NCBI GenBank assembly: GCA_003635265.1 | Contig: PYIZ01000033.1 | Coordinates: 62,001 to 126,000, forward strand | DNA: 64,000 nucleotides | Source: Candidatus Poribacteria bacterium | GTDB taxonomy: Bacteria > Poribacteria > WGA-4E > PCPOR2b | Direction: 5' to 3' | Part shown: positions 25,601-35,025 of the stretch, piece by piece | How the letters are laid out: every line of letters begins with the position of its first letter | How positions within the stretch are numbered: the first letter of the stretch is position 1 | The notes under the pieces: model-generated | The model's database searches: none | What the model saw: only the letters and a program-made list of their open reading frames with translations | What the model was told of the DNA's origin: nothing | Made by a program: the position numbers and the translations under genes

Positions 25601-26842
25601 ATGAACGATAATGTAATCGAGTTTGTTGAACAGGAAGAATTTTCAAATGTCGCTCGTATCAAAGTCGTTGGCGTTGGGGGCGGAGGAAGCAACGCAGTCA
25701 GACGCATGATTGAGGCTGAGTTAGCGGGTGTCGAATTTTATGTAGTCAACACTGATGTTCAGGCTCTAAGATTGTGTCATAACGCAGCCCAGGTGCAGAT
25801 TGGCGAAAATACCACGGGGGGCCTCGGTGCTGGGGCAAACCCGGAAGCAGGACGTAAGGCGGCGGAGGAGAGCAAGGAAGTTCTCCGCAGTATTGTTGAA
25901 GATGCAGACATGGTATTCGTTACGGCGGGTATGGGAGGCGGCACAGGCACAGGTGCGGCACCAATTATTGCAAGTCTTGCTAAAGAAACAGAGGCATTAA
26001 CGATTGGTGTTGTTACGCGTCCATTTACCTTTGAGGGAAGACAACGTGCTGTCCAAGCAGAAGCAGGCGTGAATGAAATGCGCGAGAACACAGACTCCGT
26101 TATCGTTATTCCGAACCAACGTCTCATGGAAGAGACAGATCGGAATCTGCCGATAAAAATGGGGTTCCGCATGGGAGACGAGATCCTGCTACATGCTGTC
26201 CAGAGTATTTCGGATCTAATCTTGGTTCCTGGTGAAATTAACCTTGACTTCGCCGATGTCAAGACGATTATGTCTAACGCAGGTGGCGCATTAATGGGAA
26301 TTGGTGCCGGAACAGGGGACAATCGTGCCCAAGGCGCAGCAAAACGTGCTATCCTTTCGCCGCTACTGGAAGAAAACTCTATTGAGGGAGCAACAGGAAT
26401 TATCGTGAATATCATAGGACCTAGTGATATGGCGATGCATGAATTAGAAGATGCCATGGAGGTTATCAGAGAAGCTTCGGAGACGGAACAGGTAATTTTT
26501 GGGCTTGCTTATGACGATAACTTGGAAGACGAACTGCGTGTAACTGTAATTGCAACTGGATTTGATCCACAAACCCGAAGCAGTCGGCAGACAACGGGCC
26601 AGAGCGACATCGTGAACCTAGAAGAGTTCTTAGGACGTAATTTCCCTCGAGTTGAGCGAGGGACACGTACCCAAGGAAATTCGGGGCAAGCCGGATATAC
26701 TCAAAAAAGTCCAGGTTCTTTTGGACAGGGCTCCGAACAAGTGCCAGCGGATCAACCTCAAGGCAACGTAGTCAAACCTGATGAAGAGCTATTAGATATC
26801 CCTGCGTTTTTGCGAGTCCGCAATCAGAAGGAACGAAAATAA
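25601..26842 (+). CDS. ftsZ: Cell division protein FtsZ (tubulin-like GTPase)
   Basis: FtsZ forms the cytokinetic ring. The 413-residue protein has the GTP-binding start VVGVGGGGSNAVRRMI, the tubulin signature GMGGGTGTGAAPIIA, the T7-loop region NLDFADVKTIMSNAGGAL with catalytic Asp, a Q/G-rich linker from about residue 335, and the conserved C-terminal peptide DIPAFLRVRNQ that binds FtsA and ZipA-like partners. The unusually long N-terminal preface (about 17 residues before the Rossmann strand) is acidic. Confidence 0.98.
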   Translation: MNDNVIEFVEQEEFSNVARIKVVGVGGGGSNAVRRMIEAELAGVEFYVVNTDVQALRLCHNAAQVQIGENTTGGLGAGANPEAGRKAAEESKEVLRSIVEDADMVFVTAGMGGGTGTGAAPIIASLAKETEALTIGVVTRPFTFEGRQRAVQAEAGVNEMRENTDSVIVIPNQRLMEETDRNLPIKMGFRMGDEILLHAVQSISDLILVPGEINLDFADVKTIMSNAGGALMGIGAGTGDNRAQGAAKRAILSPLLEENSIEGATGIIVNIIGPSDMAMHELEDAMEVIREASETEQVIFGLAYDDNLEDELRVTVIATGFDPQTRSSRQTTGQSDIVNLEEFLGRNFPRVERGTRTQGNSGQAGYTQKSPGSFGQGSEQVPADQPQGNVVKPDEELLDIPAFLRVRNQKERK

Positions 26843-26864
26843 GTTTGTATTCGGCAAAATTGTT

Positions 26865-28595
26865 ATGCAACGAGTTTTACGCCAGACCTATCAGGAGCTC
26901 CTCAAGGCAGAGCACCGCCCACACTTCAATTTTAGAAAAGCCAACCGGTTCGCGCTGATCTATCCGGGTGCTTACTCTCTTGGTATGTCGAGCCTTGGGC
27001 TTCAGGTAATCTACTCCCTTCTCAATCAGCGCGAGGATACCTCCTGCGAACGTGCATTCCTTCCCGAACCGCAGGTAGTGCGTCAACTCGATGACCGTCG
27101 AACCACGTTATTCTCCTTTGAAACACAGACCCCACTTAATCAATTTGATTTGCTTGGATTTTCCGTCTCATTTGAATCGGATTACGTCAATATTCCGACC
27201 ACGCTAGAGATGGCACGGCTTGAGCCTCTCGCTGCCGATAGGACTGATGCTGATCCACTTGTTATGGCAGGGGGGATCAATATCTCCTATAATCCCGAAC
27301 CTATTGCCGATTTTATTGATGTATTCGTTGTCGGCGAAGCGGAGATGACTATCCACTATCTTATGGATATTTTTGGAGAGTGGAAGGAGGCAGGTGCCTC
27401 AAAAGAGGACTTGCTGTGGGAACTTGCCACAGTCCCCGGGCTTTATGTCCCTCGTTTTTATGAGGTCGATTATAACGACGAAGGCGGCATCGAAGAGATG
27501 CGAGCAAAATCACCTGCACCAGCCCGGATCCATTCTGGCGCGATTCCGAGCCTTGATGAAGCCGAAACTTGCACTAAAATCCATACACCTAACACAGAGT
27601 TTTCTAACGCCCACCTGATTGAGATTGTGCGCGGCTGTGGTCGGCAGTGCCGTTTCTGTGTGGCTGACTATGCTCGGCGGTGGCCCCGCCATAGATCTGT
27701 GGAAAATACGCTTCAACTCGCCGAACAAGCCCGTGGTATCACAGATCGTATAGGTCTCGTCGGGGCATCAATCTCAGATCATCCGGATATTGATGAGATT
27801 GCCAGTGGACTAGTAGAGAGAGGGTTCCGCATCTCTTGCGCTTCCCTACGGGCGGAAACGGTTCGTCCTCCTTTGCTTGACGCACTTGCTGACAGCGAAC
27901 AAGGCACAATCACGATTGCGCCGGAGGTTGCCACCGAGAATCTACAGAAAGTTGTCAACAAAGCTATTCCACGGGAGCGTCTGTATCATGTCCTTGAAGA
28001 AGCTGTTAAACGGGATATCCTAAACCTCCGTCTCTACTACCTAATTGGTGTGCCTTACGAAACTGCTGCCGATGTTGAAGCCATTGTTGATATGGCAAAG
28101 GAGATGCGATCTATTGTCCTGCCTTACGCCAAAAAGTCTGGAAGGATGGCGCAGATCGGTTTCACCATTTCACCGATGGTTCCCAAACCTCACACGCCCT
28201 TCCAGTGGGTCCCGATGGAAGATCCGAAGACCATCTCTCGCAAACTCACTTTCCTCAAAAAAGAGTTGGGACGTATCGGTGGAATGAAATTCTCTTCAGC
28301 GAGTGCTCGACTCGCTTATCAGGAGGCGGTGTTCGCCAGAGGAGACCGGCGAATGAGTGGGGTTATTTTAGACCTCGCTAGAGGGGGAGCGTGGAAAGCC
28401 ACTTTCCGCCAACATGGTTTGGACCCAGATTTTTATGCGCTGCGTCCACGTTCGATCGGTGAGTTCAATCCGTGGGATCACCTAGACCTAAATGTCAAAC
28501 CAGAGTTCCTACGTCTTGAGCACAATAAGCATGAAAAGCGGTTCATGACAAGCCCGTGCGATACGACCGTTTGTAAGAAGTGTGGCGCGTGCTGA
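26865..28595 (+). CDS. B12-binding-type radical SAM protein (TIGR03960-like)
   Basis: A 576-residue radical SAM protein of the uncharacterised group often found next to a DUF2344 protein. The N-terminal region (NRFALIYPGAYSLGMSSLGLQ) resembles cobalamin-binding-type domains. The iron-sulfur motif IVRGCGRQCRFCVADY (Cx3Cx2C) starts about residue 255. The C-terminus is a Cys-rich tail, CDTTVCKKCGAC. It starts 22 bases after ftsZ and ends convergently to the carbonic-anhydrase-like gene. In relatives this gene neighbours division or ribosomal genes; its substrate is unknown. Confidence 0.85.
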   Translation: MQRVLRQTYQELLKAEHRPHFNFRKANRFALIYPGAYSLGMSSLGLQVIYSLLNQREDTSCERAFLPEPQVVRQLDDRRTTLFSFETQTPLNQFDLLGFSVSFESDYVNIPTTLEMARLEPLAADRTDADPLVMAGGINISYNPEPIADFIDVFVVGEAEMTIHYLMDIFGEWKEAGASKEDLLWELATVPGLYVPRFYEVDYNDEGGIEEMRAKSPAPARIHSGAIPSLDEAETCTKIHTPNTEFSNAHLIEIVRGCGRQCRFCVADYARRWPRHRSVENTLQLAEQARGITDRIGLVGASISDHPDIDEIASGLVERGFRISCASLRAETVRPPLLDALADSEQGTITIAPEVATENLQKVVNKAIPRERLYHVLEEAVKRDILNLRLYYLIGVPYETAADVEAIVDMAKEMRSIVLPYAKKSGRMAQIGFTISPMVPKPHTPFQWVPMEDPKTISRKLTFLKKELGRIGGMKFSSASARLAYQEAVFARGDRRMSGVILDLARGGAWKATFRQHGLDPDFYALRPRSIGEFNPWDHLDLNVKPEFLRLEHNKHEKRFMTSPCDTTVCKKCGAC

Positions 28596-28648
28596 GTGAG
28601 ATACAAAGCTATCTTGTCGTTCCCGATTTTATCAACACACCTTAACTG

Positions 28649-29176
28649 TTACCCCTCAGTATGTTCACTCAACGATTTTCGCATTAACTGCCCCCGCGCA
28701 ACATAGCCTTCCCTCCCCGATCGTACACGCTCCAAATCTGCCTCAGTCACCTCTCGCCTAACCTGCGCTGGCAGTCCCATTGCCAAAGTGTCCGGCGGAA
28801 TTTCCTGTCCCTCTCGCACAACTGCACCTGCGGCAATGATCGCTCGTTCGCCGATCTTGGCGCCAGTCAGGATAGTTGCGCCCATTGAAATCATTGCACC
28901 ATCGCCAACTGTGCAGCCGTGGATGATTGCCCCATGACCAATTGTCACATCGTCTCCAATCACACAGGGAAAGCCCGGATCGAGGTGTACAACCGTGCCA
29001 TCCTGAATGTTCGTGCGCTCACCAACTTTGATGTATTCCAGATCACCGCGCAGGACACAATTAAACCAAACACTCGATTCTTCGCCGATAGTAACGGCAC
29101 CGATAATCATCGCACCGGGAGCGATGAAAGCGGTCGGGTGGATCGTGGGTAATATATCTTTATAAGCTATCTGCAT
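28649..29176 (-). CDS. Gamma-carbonic-anhydrase-like hexapeptide-repeat protein
   Basis: A 175-residue left-handed beta-helix protein (YrdA/PaaY type). The family's core RGDLEYIKVGERTNIQDGTVVH supplies Arg, Asp, Gln and the first zinc His. VTIGHGAIIHGCTVGDG supplies the other two His. The C-terminal helix EADLERVRSGREGYVARGQL is typical. Some members hydrate CO2, many have no shown activity. GGAGGAAAC precedes the ATG. Confidence 0.9.
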   Translation of the reverse strand: MQIAYKDILPTIHPTAFIAPGAMIIGAVTIGEESSVWFNCVLRGDLEYIKVGERTNIQDGTVVHLDPGFPCVIGDDVTIGHGAIIHGCTVGDGAMISMGATILTGAKIGERAIIAAGAVVREGQEIPPDTLAMGLPAQVRREVTEADLERVRSGREGYVARGQLMRKSLSEHTEG

Positions 29177-29305
29177 GTTTCCTCCAGATGTGATTAATAT
29201 GGAACTTGAAAGATTCCTATCCTGCTAATAAATCGTATTGATGGATACCAATTTTATCATGGGTCGAGCTGCCCGACAAGGCAATCTCTGACTCCAACTT
29301 ACAAA

Positions 29306-29334
29306 TTGACAACAGCTGCTTGTCATGCTACAAT
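29306..29334 (+). promoter_or_regulatory. Strong promoter for the short-chain dehydrogenase
   Basis: TTGACA (29306-29311) and TACAAT (29329-29334) with a 17-base spacer. The TTG of the -35 box would otherwise be read as a start codon of the following frame, which this promoter argues against. Confidence 0.75.
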
Positions 29335-29377
29335 GCCAAATGCACTATTTCTTAAACTATTCCGATTAGGAGAGGAC

Positions 29378-30121
29378 ATGGAATTAACGAACAAAGTTGC
29401 TGTTATTACCGGCGGGGCAACAGGAATCGGCGCAGCGTCAGCTATTCTCTATGCCCGCGCGGGTGCGAAGGTTGTCATCGGCGATATAAACGTCGAAGGT
29501 GGGAAACAAACGGTGGCAACTATTCAATCTGAAGGTGGCACCGCCCAATTTGTCGAAACCGATGTCAACGTAGAATCCGAAGTGGCTAATCTAATGAAAA
29601 CGGCGGACGAGGCTTTTGGTCAGCTGAATATACTGGTAACCTCTGCGGGCATCTTGAGCGGTCCAAGCATTCGAGTAGATGATTTTGAACAAGCGGTGTT
29701 TGAGTCAGTTATTGACACAAACCTCAGAGGTACTTTTCTATCGGTAAAGTACGCCGTGCCGGTTATGGAACGGAGCGGTGGTGTGATTTTATGTATCGCT
29801 TCCGGGGCGGGTGTGAGCGGGGGCAGTTCGTCGGTGGCTTACGGTTCAAGCAAGGGTGGGGTCAACGGGATGGTATTAACTGTCACGCCACAACTCGCAC
29901 CACTCAATATCCGCGTTCATACAATCTGTCCGGGCAGCATTGCAACCCCATTGAAACTGCGACAAATCGCTGAATCCGCCGAACGAACGGGCAACTCCCC
30001 GGAAGCAGCCGTTGAAAACGCCCGCACATCGCTCGGTGAACCGGAGGGAGTTGCGCGTGTGCTGACATTCCTTGCGTCTGATGATGCTGCGTATGTTCGG
30101 GGCACAATCGCCACACGGTAA
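29378..30121 (+). CDS. Short-chain dehydrogenase/reductase (SDR), short C-terminus
   Basis: A 247-residue Rossmann oxidoreductase. Cofactor motif TGGATGIG, the NAG-like strand VTSAGILSG, catalytic Ser in CIASGAGVSG and the YxxxK pair in VAYGSSKGG are all present, as is CPGSIATP. An acidic GDINVE after the second strand favours NAD over NADP. The protein stops at YVRGTIATR, where relatives continue for about eight residues through VDGG, so the tail is slightly truncated and may affect the tetramer. AGGAGAGGAC precedes the ATG at 29378. Confidence 0.9.
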   Translation: MELTNKVAVITGGATGIGAASAILYARAGAKVVIGDINVEGGKQTVATIQSEGGTAQFVETDVNVESEVANLMKTADEAFGQLNILVTSAGILSGPSIRVDDFEQAVFESVIDTNLRGTFLSVKYAVPVMERSGGVILCIASGAGVSGGSSSVAYGSSKGGVNGMVLTVTPQLAPLNIRVHTICPGSIATPLKLRQIAESAERTGNSPEAAVENARTSLGEPEGVARVLTFLASDDAAYVRGTIATR

Positions 30122-30130
30122 CTGAACCCT

Positions 30131-31078
30131 TTAATACCCTTTTTCTTTGTCAGCCACGTTGATCAACGATTCCCCTTTGACGTAGCGGTGAAGGTTGTCA
30201 ATGAACAACTGCATTGTGCGTGCCTGAATGTGTTGCGATCCGCCGGCGGTGTGTGCGGTCAAAACTACGTTTGGTTCCGTCCACAACGGGCTCTCCGGCG
30301 GACACGGTTCGGTATAAGTGACATCTAACCCTGCCGCAGCGAGTTTGCCACTACGGAGCGCAGCGATCAAGGCATCTTCGTCAACCACCTTGCCGCGACT
30401 GATATTGACCAAATAACTCCCGTCCTGCATCTGATTAAATTCTTCGTGTGACAAGAGTTTATGCGTCTCCGGCGTGATTGGACAGCAGACCACCACGACG
30501 TTGGATTTCGCCATAAATTCCAGCAGCCAATCTAGCTTTCCAAGTTCAGTAACGCTCTCTGGCTTCTCCATCGGTTCTGGATCGATCGCTATTACGTCAA
30601 ACTCGAAGGCTTTCGCACGTGTGGCAATGGCGCGACCAATGCCACCAAGCCCTAGAATCCCCATCGTCATCCCCGCCAACTCGATACACGGTGCCTTTTC
30701 CCACCGTTTCTCCTTCATAAAATCGTATTGTGTGATGATGCGGCGCGTGAGCGAAAGCAACAGGGCAAACGCATGTTCCGCAATCTGTGAACCGTGCATC
30801 CGTCGGCTATTGGTCAGTATAATATCGCTGGCTTTGAAGGCGGGATACATCATTCCTTCGACACCGGCGGAGGCGACCTGCACCCAACGCAATGACTTGG
30901 CTTTGGCGAGATCCCCTTCGCCGATATGTCCATAGATAATGTCAACATCGGAAACATGATCGCCAAGTGCCTCCCCCGGTGGCAGATAGCGAATCTCTAC
31001 CTCAGATGGAGCATCCTCGCTTATTGCTTCGACCTCTGGACTGTACCTTCCCGTAATCAACGCTGTGAATTTTGCCAT
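30131..31078 (-). CDS. D-isomer-specific 2-hydroxyacid dehydrogenase
   Basis: A 315-residue NAD-dependent oxidoreductase. The nucleotide-binding segment is LGLGGIGRAIATRAKAF. The catalytic set is visible as Arg in NISRGKVVDEDAL, Glu in TYTEPCPPES and His in LTAHTAGGS. It converts a 2-oxo acid to a D-2-hydroxy acid or the reverse, for example glyoxylate or phosphonate-type substrates. The ATG at 31078 follows GGAAGGGA; the frame is open to 31126. It is convergent with the SDR, 9 bases apart. Confidence 0.92.
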   Translation of the reverse strand: MAKFTALITGRYSPEVEAISEDAPSEVEIRYLPPGEALGDHVSDVDIIYGHIGEGDLAKAKSLRWVQVASAGVEGMMYPAFKASDIILTNSRRMHGSQIAEHAFALLLSLTRRIITQYDFMKEKRWEKAPCIELAGMTMGILGLGGIGRAIATRAKAFEFDVIAIDPEPMEKPESVTELGKLDWLLEFMAKSNVVVVCCPITPETHKLLSHEEFNQMQDGSYLVNISRGKVVDEDALIAALRSGKLAAAGLDVTYTEPCPPESPLWTEPNVVLTAHTAGGSQHIQARTMQLFIDNLHRYVKGESLINVADKEKGY

Positions 31079-31156
31079 AGTAGATCCCTTCCGTTCGTTG
31101 AGGTGGGTTGTGTATCGATTTGTCAACTCCTACACATGTCCGATATGCTAGCGCGC

Positions 31157-31960
31157 TTATTCTTGTGCGTCCGAACCAGCCCAGACACCCTTTGGAGCGA
31201 GCGCCAAAGCCTGCTCAAGATGCACCAGCCGCTCCGGTCCCGCAGTTTCTATCATCTTATCCCCATAGACCTTCCCCTGCCCGAAACGCGACACGAGATC
31301 AAGTTCTTTGCGTAGGAAATGTATTTCATCTTCCTTGTATCGATACCCACAGTTAATCGTGAACATGCGCCGTTGTGTGCCGCCGCCCCATGAACTGTGC
31401 TTCAACGCTTGGTTGAATATGACCAAGTCCCCCGAATTCGATTCAAGCGCGACCGCAGGGACTGAGGGACCATCGAGCGCATAGGTTTCCTCTAGGCTGC
31501 CGATATTCTGTTGAACTGTTTCGGCATATTTTTCACCATATCTGTGGCTGCCGGGAATAAAGCGTACCGCCCCGGTGTCAGCGGTCAGTGGGTCAAGGTA
31601 AAATGCCATTTTGTAGAAACGGACCGGACGGGGCCAACCGCCGTCGGAATGCCAGCCGGTGTCCCCGCTGTAGAAATTGCCATCGCTGCCGAGATAGGTG
31701 TAATCTTCGCCGAGCAAGCTAGCGAAAATGCCATCAATCCGGTCATCGTCGAGGAGAGAACTGAGATATTCACTTTGACCGATGAACGGCACGATGTATG
31801 TGCGCTGTGTTTCGGGATGATCGATATTCAGGTCAACCCAGACCTGTTCAAACGCCTCAATAATCTGATCGATGCAGTCATTGAGGAAGCCGGGGAAGTG
31901 GAGATACCCGAACGTGTCCATGAAACGGAGTTGCTCTGGAGTGAGTCGGAACTTCGACAT
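31157..31960 (-). CDS. Phytanoyl-CoA dioxygenase (PhyH) family protein
   Basis: A 267-residue Fe(II)/2-oxoglutarate oxygenase with GWHSDGGWP (iron His and Asp), RFIPGSHRYG, and distal KHSSWGGGTQRR. It closely parallels the PhyH at 5193 in these motifs. The ATG at 31960 has a perfect AAAGGAGG six bases upstream, so the longer frame up to 32044 is not used. It is the last of three consecutive PhyH genes (34204 to 31157) in the same direction, with gaps of 43 and 110 bases. Confidence 0.88.
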   Translation of the reverse strand: MSKFRLTPEQLRFMDTFGYLHFPGFLNDCIDQIIEAFEQVWVDLNIDHPETQRTYIVPFIGQSEYLSSLLDDDRIDGIFASLLGEDYTYLGSDGNFYSGDTGWHSDGGWPRPVRFYKMAFYLDPLTADTGAVRFIPGSHRYGEKYAETVQQNIGSLEETYALDGPSVPAVALESNSGDLVIFNQALKHSSWGGGTQRRMFTINCGYRYKEDEIHFLRKELDLVSRFGQGKVYGDKMIETAGPERLVHLEQALALAPKGVWAGSDAQE

Positions 31961-32003
31961 GAGGTGCCTCCTTTGGAGTAGAATGTGGATGCTCGTTTGT
32001 AGA

Positions 32004-33206
32004 TTAGACGTGATTCCAACTATTGATAAAGTCCGCAACCTCAAAATCCGTGGGCATGTTGTCAGAATCGTACTCCGACATGCCTCGCTGGAAGCCCGGA
32101 TGATCTGCCTGATCGGAGTGCTTCAGCTTTTTATCTAGCCTGCCAAACCGTTCCCACAGAATCTCTGTATGTTCAGTGGTGAAGTGGCTACCGAGATAGA
32201 CGATGTCTCGACCCGTCCCCCAGAGTGAATCGGGTGGGGTATCCGTATGCTTCAGGCGATACAACGCTCGGCTCAATTTTGAGAGCATAACGATGCAGAC
32301 CATTCGGTCGTGTGGCGATGGGTGCAGCTGGTCTATCCCCGTTTGAAATACGTCAATATCTTTGTTTAGAATCGCATGGAAGATCTTTGCAACCAGATCA
32401 AACTCTGCAAAGAACAGCGCATCCCAAGCCTCAAATTGGGCTCTTACAGTGTCCGGAAGATAGTGATAGAACCCCGGCTCCCAATGTCGCCAGTGGACGT
32501 TCGGGAAGGAGGGGAAGCGGAAAGGACGGTAGCCGGGGTGCAGTGTCCGTCGCATTTTGCTACTGTAGTAACTGCCCCAGTGCAGCAGTAGGTGAGTGTA
32601 TACGACTCCATCACCGGCGTTGAGCTCAACGGGCATACCGCCGGGTAGTGGAACTGACGCATTCTCAGCCAATTGTCGATTCTCTTCGTCAGTGTTGACG
32701 CGGCGGTGACTGCGAGGAACAATCCAGAATACACTGTCGTCGTAGAGCGCGATGTTCCATTGGAGGTAGCTTGGACCGTGGTGCTGCATATTGGAAATCA
32801 TGCCGTGCAACGGTGCGGGTTCGCCCGGACCAATATCGCGGTGCCATTTCGCCGGACCGGTCTCGCCGGCGGTCGCGCTACAAAGGCAGGCAAGATTGTG
32901 TGGTACAACATCTTCTGTATCCATTAGTTGCTGGGCAACGCCCAAGGTATTTTCGTGGGTCAAGAACTCGATCGCGCCGGCAGATTGGTCATCGCAATCT
33001 GTAGAGAATTTCAATCGGGGTTGGCCACTCGCTGCCCATTCGCCCCCCGGCGGTTGGTCAGGGGTGCGCCGTTGGGCGGAGAGTTCCTTCCTCCGATCGA
33101 CCATGTGCTCAATGCTATCGCGCAACGATTGGAGTTGATCCGGAGGAACTACGTTGCGCAGGATGTTGTAGCCCTCGTCCATAAGTTGTTGCCGGTTGAC
33201 TTGCAT
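32004..33206 (-). CDS. Long PhyH-like dioxygenase (400 aa)
   Basis: This protein is about 120 residues longer than typical PhyH. Core motifs are AKWHRDIGPG (HxD), DDSVFWIVPRSHRR, and LLLHWGSYYSSKMRRTLH with the distal His and Arg. The extra C-terminal domain from about residue 230 is helical and ends PTDFEVADFINSWN. The gene at 42631 has the same layout, with WHRDIHP, HWGSNYSAKMRRTIH and PADFGVEEFIASW, so these form a distinct long subfamily. Middle gene of the three-PhyH run. Confidence 0.86.
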   Translation of the reverse strand: MQVNRQQLMDEGYNILRNVVPPDQLQSLRDSIEHMVDRRKELSAQRRTPDQPPGGEWAASGQPRLKFSTDCDDQSAGAIEFLTHENTLGVAQQLMDTEDVVPHNLACLCSATAGETGPAKWHRDIGPGEPAPLHGMISNMQHHGPSYLQWNIALYDDSVFWIVPRSHRRVNTDEENRQLAENASVPLPGGMPVELNAGDGVVYTHLLLHWGSYYSSKMRRTLHPGYRPFRFPSFPNVHWRHWEPGFYHYLPDTVRAQFEAWDALFFAEFDLVAKIFHAILNKDIDVFQTGIDQLHPSPHDRMVCIVMLSKLSRALYRLKHTDTPPDSLWGTGRDIVYLGSHFTTEHTEILWERFGRLDKKLKHSDQADHPGFQRGMSEYDSDNMPTDFEVADFINSWNHV

Positions 33207-33316
33207 GATAGTGCCTCATCGGGAGTATTAGGTTTGGTGAGAGGGATTCAAAGGTTTCAAGCGATTATACTCATGCCACGCACATTTGTCAACACTCTGA
33301 AGAAGAGAAAAACTGT

Positions 33317-34204
33317 CTATTGATTCATCTGCGCTTCCGCCCAAGCTTGGATCGGAATGTCATCAGGTTCCGGTCGCCAGTGTCTGGAGATCGGATGGAC
33401 ATTGGTGTTATCTCCCATGTAGTTGCCCTTACCGGTTCCCAACTCTCCGAGCAGCTGTCGCTGAATCGGTGTGCAGCGAGCAATCAGATCCGGGGCTTGG
33501 TGGACGTAGTCGGCGGGGCGAATCCAACGGTAGTGATAACCGTAGTACAAGCACTTCCGGGCATGTTGTGATAGATTCGGGGTGAGACAGTGCCAGAGTG
33601 CAGTGCGCCAGAGCATCGCCGTGCCCGGACGGACGTTCACCTCGACGATTTGGTCAGGATCGATCTCGTAGCCGTCCTGATGTATCAGTGCTGGCGACAT
33701 CTTATGACTGCCCCGTACCACGCAGATTGCGCCGCTGTTGTGTTCGGTTAGATCTGTCAGGTAATAGCCGACCTTAACCTCGACAAACGGCACCTGTCCG
33801 TTGGTAATCGGGTATCCAAAGTTCGGTCCATCTGAGTGCCAAGGGAAAAAGCTATCCTTCGCTCCCAACTTTTGATTCGCATATTCGGGTGGAGAGGGTG
33901 GACGCACATCGAGATGTGATGTCCGAATCTGGATATTGACGCCGAGAACATCTACGACGAGCGGCAGCAAGATCGGATGATCAATCAGACGTAGCAATTC
34001 CTCATGGTGGGAGATGGCATTCCGAATCTGAAACGGCTCATCCGGTCCAATCCCTTTCTCGCTCCGATAGCGTGCATATAACTCATCCACCACTGTGATC
34101 AATGTTTCAACCTCTGTGGGAGTGAGAGCATCTTCAATCAGAATAAACCCATCCTCATCAAATTGTCGTTGCTGTTCCTCAGCGATAGCAATGGATTTGT
34201 CCAT
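33317..34204 (-). CDS. Phytanoyl-CoA dioxygenase (PhyH) family protein
   Basis: A 295-residue oxygenase with PWHSDGPNFGYP (HxD), CVVRGSHKM and the distal LWHCLTPNLSQHARK. TSHLDVRPPSPPEY precedes the iron site. The ATG at 34204 has GGAGG nine bases upstream. It is the first gene of the three-PhyH run and lies downstream of the NAD-dependent epimerase at 34228-34986, so a four-gene operon driven by the promoter at 35026-35054 is likely. Confidence 0.87.
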   Translation of the reverse strand: MDKSIAIAEEQQRQFDEDGFILIEDALTPTEVETLITVVDELYARYRSEKGIGPDEPFQIRNAISHHEELLRLIDHPILLPLVVDVLGVNIQIRTSHLDVRPPSPPEYANQKLGAKDSFFPWHSDGPNFGYPITNGQVPFVEVKVGYYLTDLTEHNSGAICVVRGSHKMSPALIHQDGYEIDPDQIVEVNVRPGTAMLWRTALWHCLTPNLSQHARKCLYYGYHYRWIRPADYVHQAPDLIARCTPIQRQLLGELGTGKGNYMGDNTNVHPISRHWRPEPDDIPIQAWAEAQMNQ

Positions 34205-34227
34205 CAAAATTATCCTCCGAGTCGTTA

Positions 34228-34986
34228 CTAGCGATGATCTTCTGCTGCATCCTGCGGTTCAAACCCAACTACCTCACGGGCATGTGAGAAGTCACGATAA
34301 CTCCATCTGTTATCCGACACCGCGAAAAAGATATCGAACTTTACGCTATCGGGTGCCTCGACGCACTTTTCGACCATCTGTGCGATGTCTCGATGGCTGC
34401 ACCAAACGGAGAATGTACGCAACTGTGTTGGACGATTTTCACGAGTGACTGCGCCGATACGCAAGCAGATTATCGAAATATCACTGGTGTCTGTATAGTG
34501 TCTGGCTAACGCCTCGCCGAATACCTTAGTGCAACCGTAAAGCCCACTTGGTCGTGTCAGCGAATTGTGGTCCAGCTTATCCCACGTTTCGGGTGCTTCA
34601 TCATAGCGTCCTTCAACGAGGGTGTTGTAAGGAAACTCCCGTTCACAATTACTGACGGTTGAACCGCTGCTGGCGTAGATAACCCGCTTAACCCCCGCTT
34701 GCCGTGACGCTTCAAAGACATTGTAGGTTCCAATAATATTAGGATTCAAGAGATCTGCCCACGTCGCACCGCCTGATGCATTTGCTGCGAGATGCACAAC
34801 CACATCGACTCCCTCAAAAGCCGGTTGTATTGCATCGAGGTCAACTATATCTGCTTGATGGCATTCAATGCCTTCAACCGGGCGACGATTGAGTGCGCTC
34901 AAGGCGTATTTTCCCTCCAAACGCTCCCGCACAATCCCGCCGATCAATCCGCTCATGCCGGTGATGAGTACCTTCTTTTGTGCCAT
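34228..34986 (-). CDS. NAD-dependent epimerase/dehydratase (extended SDR)
   Basis: A 252-residue extended SDR with the cofactor motif TGMSGLIGGIVRERL, the DVVVHLAANASGG strand, SSGSTVSNC for the catalytic Ser, and the Tyr/Lys pair in GLYGCTKVFGEA. The short length and the PSGLYGCTK context recall uronate dehydrogenases and sugar-nucleotide epimerases; the exact substrate is open. AAAAGGAGGG stands six bases before the ATG. Probably first gene of the operon running down to 31157. Confidence 0.87.
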   Translation of the reverse strand: MAQKKVLITGMSGLIGGIVRERLEGKYALSALNRRPVEGIECHQADIVDLDAIQPAFEGVDVVVHLAANASGGATWADLLNPNIIGTYNVFEASRQAGVKRVIYASSGSTVSNCEREFPYNTLVEGRYDEAPETWDKLDHNSLTRPSGLYGCTKVFGEALARHYTDTSDISIICLRIGAVTRENRPTQLRTFSVWCSHRDIAQMVEKCVEAPDSVKFDIFFAVSDNRWSYRDFSHAREVVGFEPQDAAEDHR

Positions 34987-35025
34987 GTTTCCCTCCTTTT
35001 TACACATTTTACATTCGGTTTTCGT

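Noticed and set aside
25777-26457. 226-codon open frame on the minus strand opposite ftsZ
   Set aside because: Antisense shadow of a highly conserved gene; no start signal, and the sequence is repetitive Ser/Pro-rich translation of the ftsZ complement.
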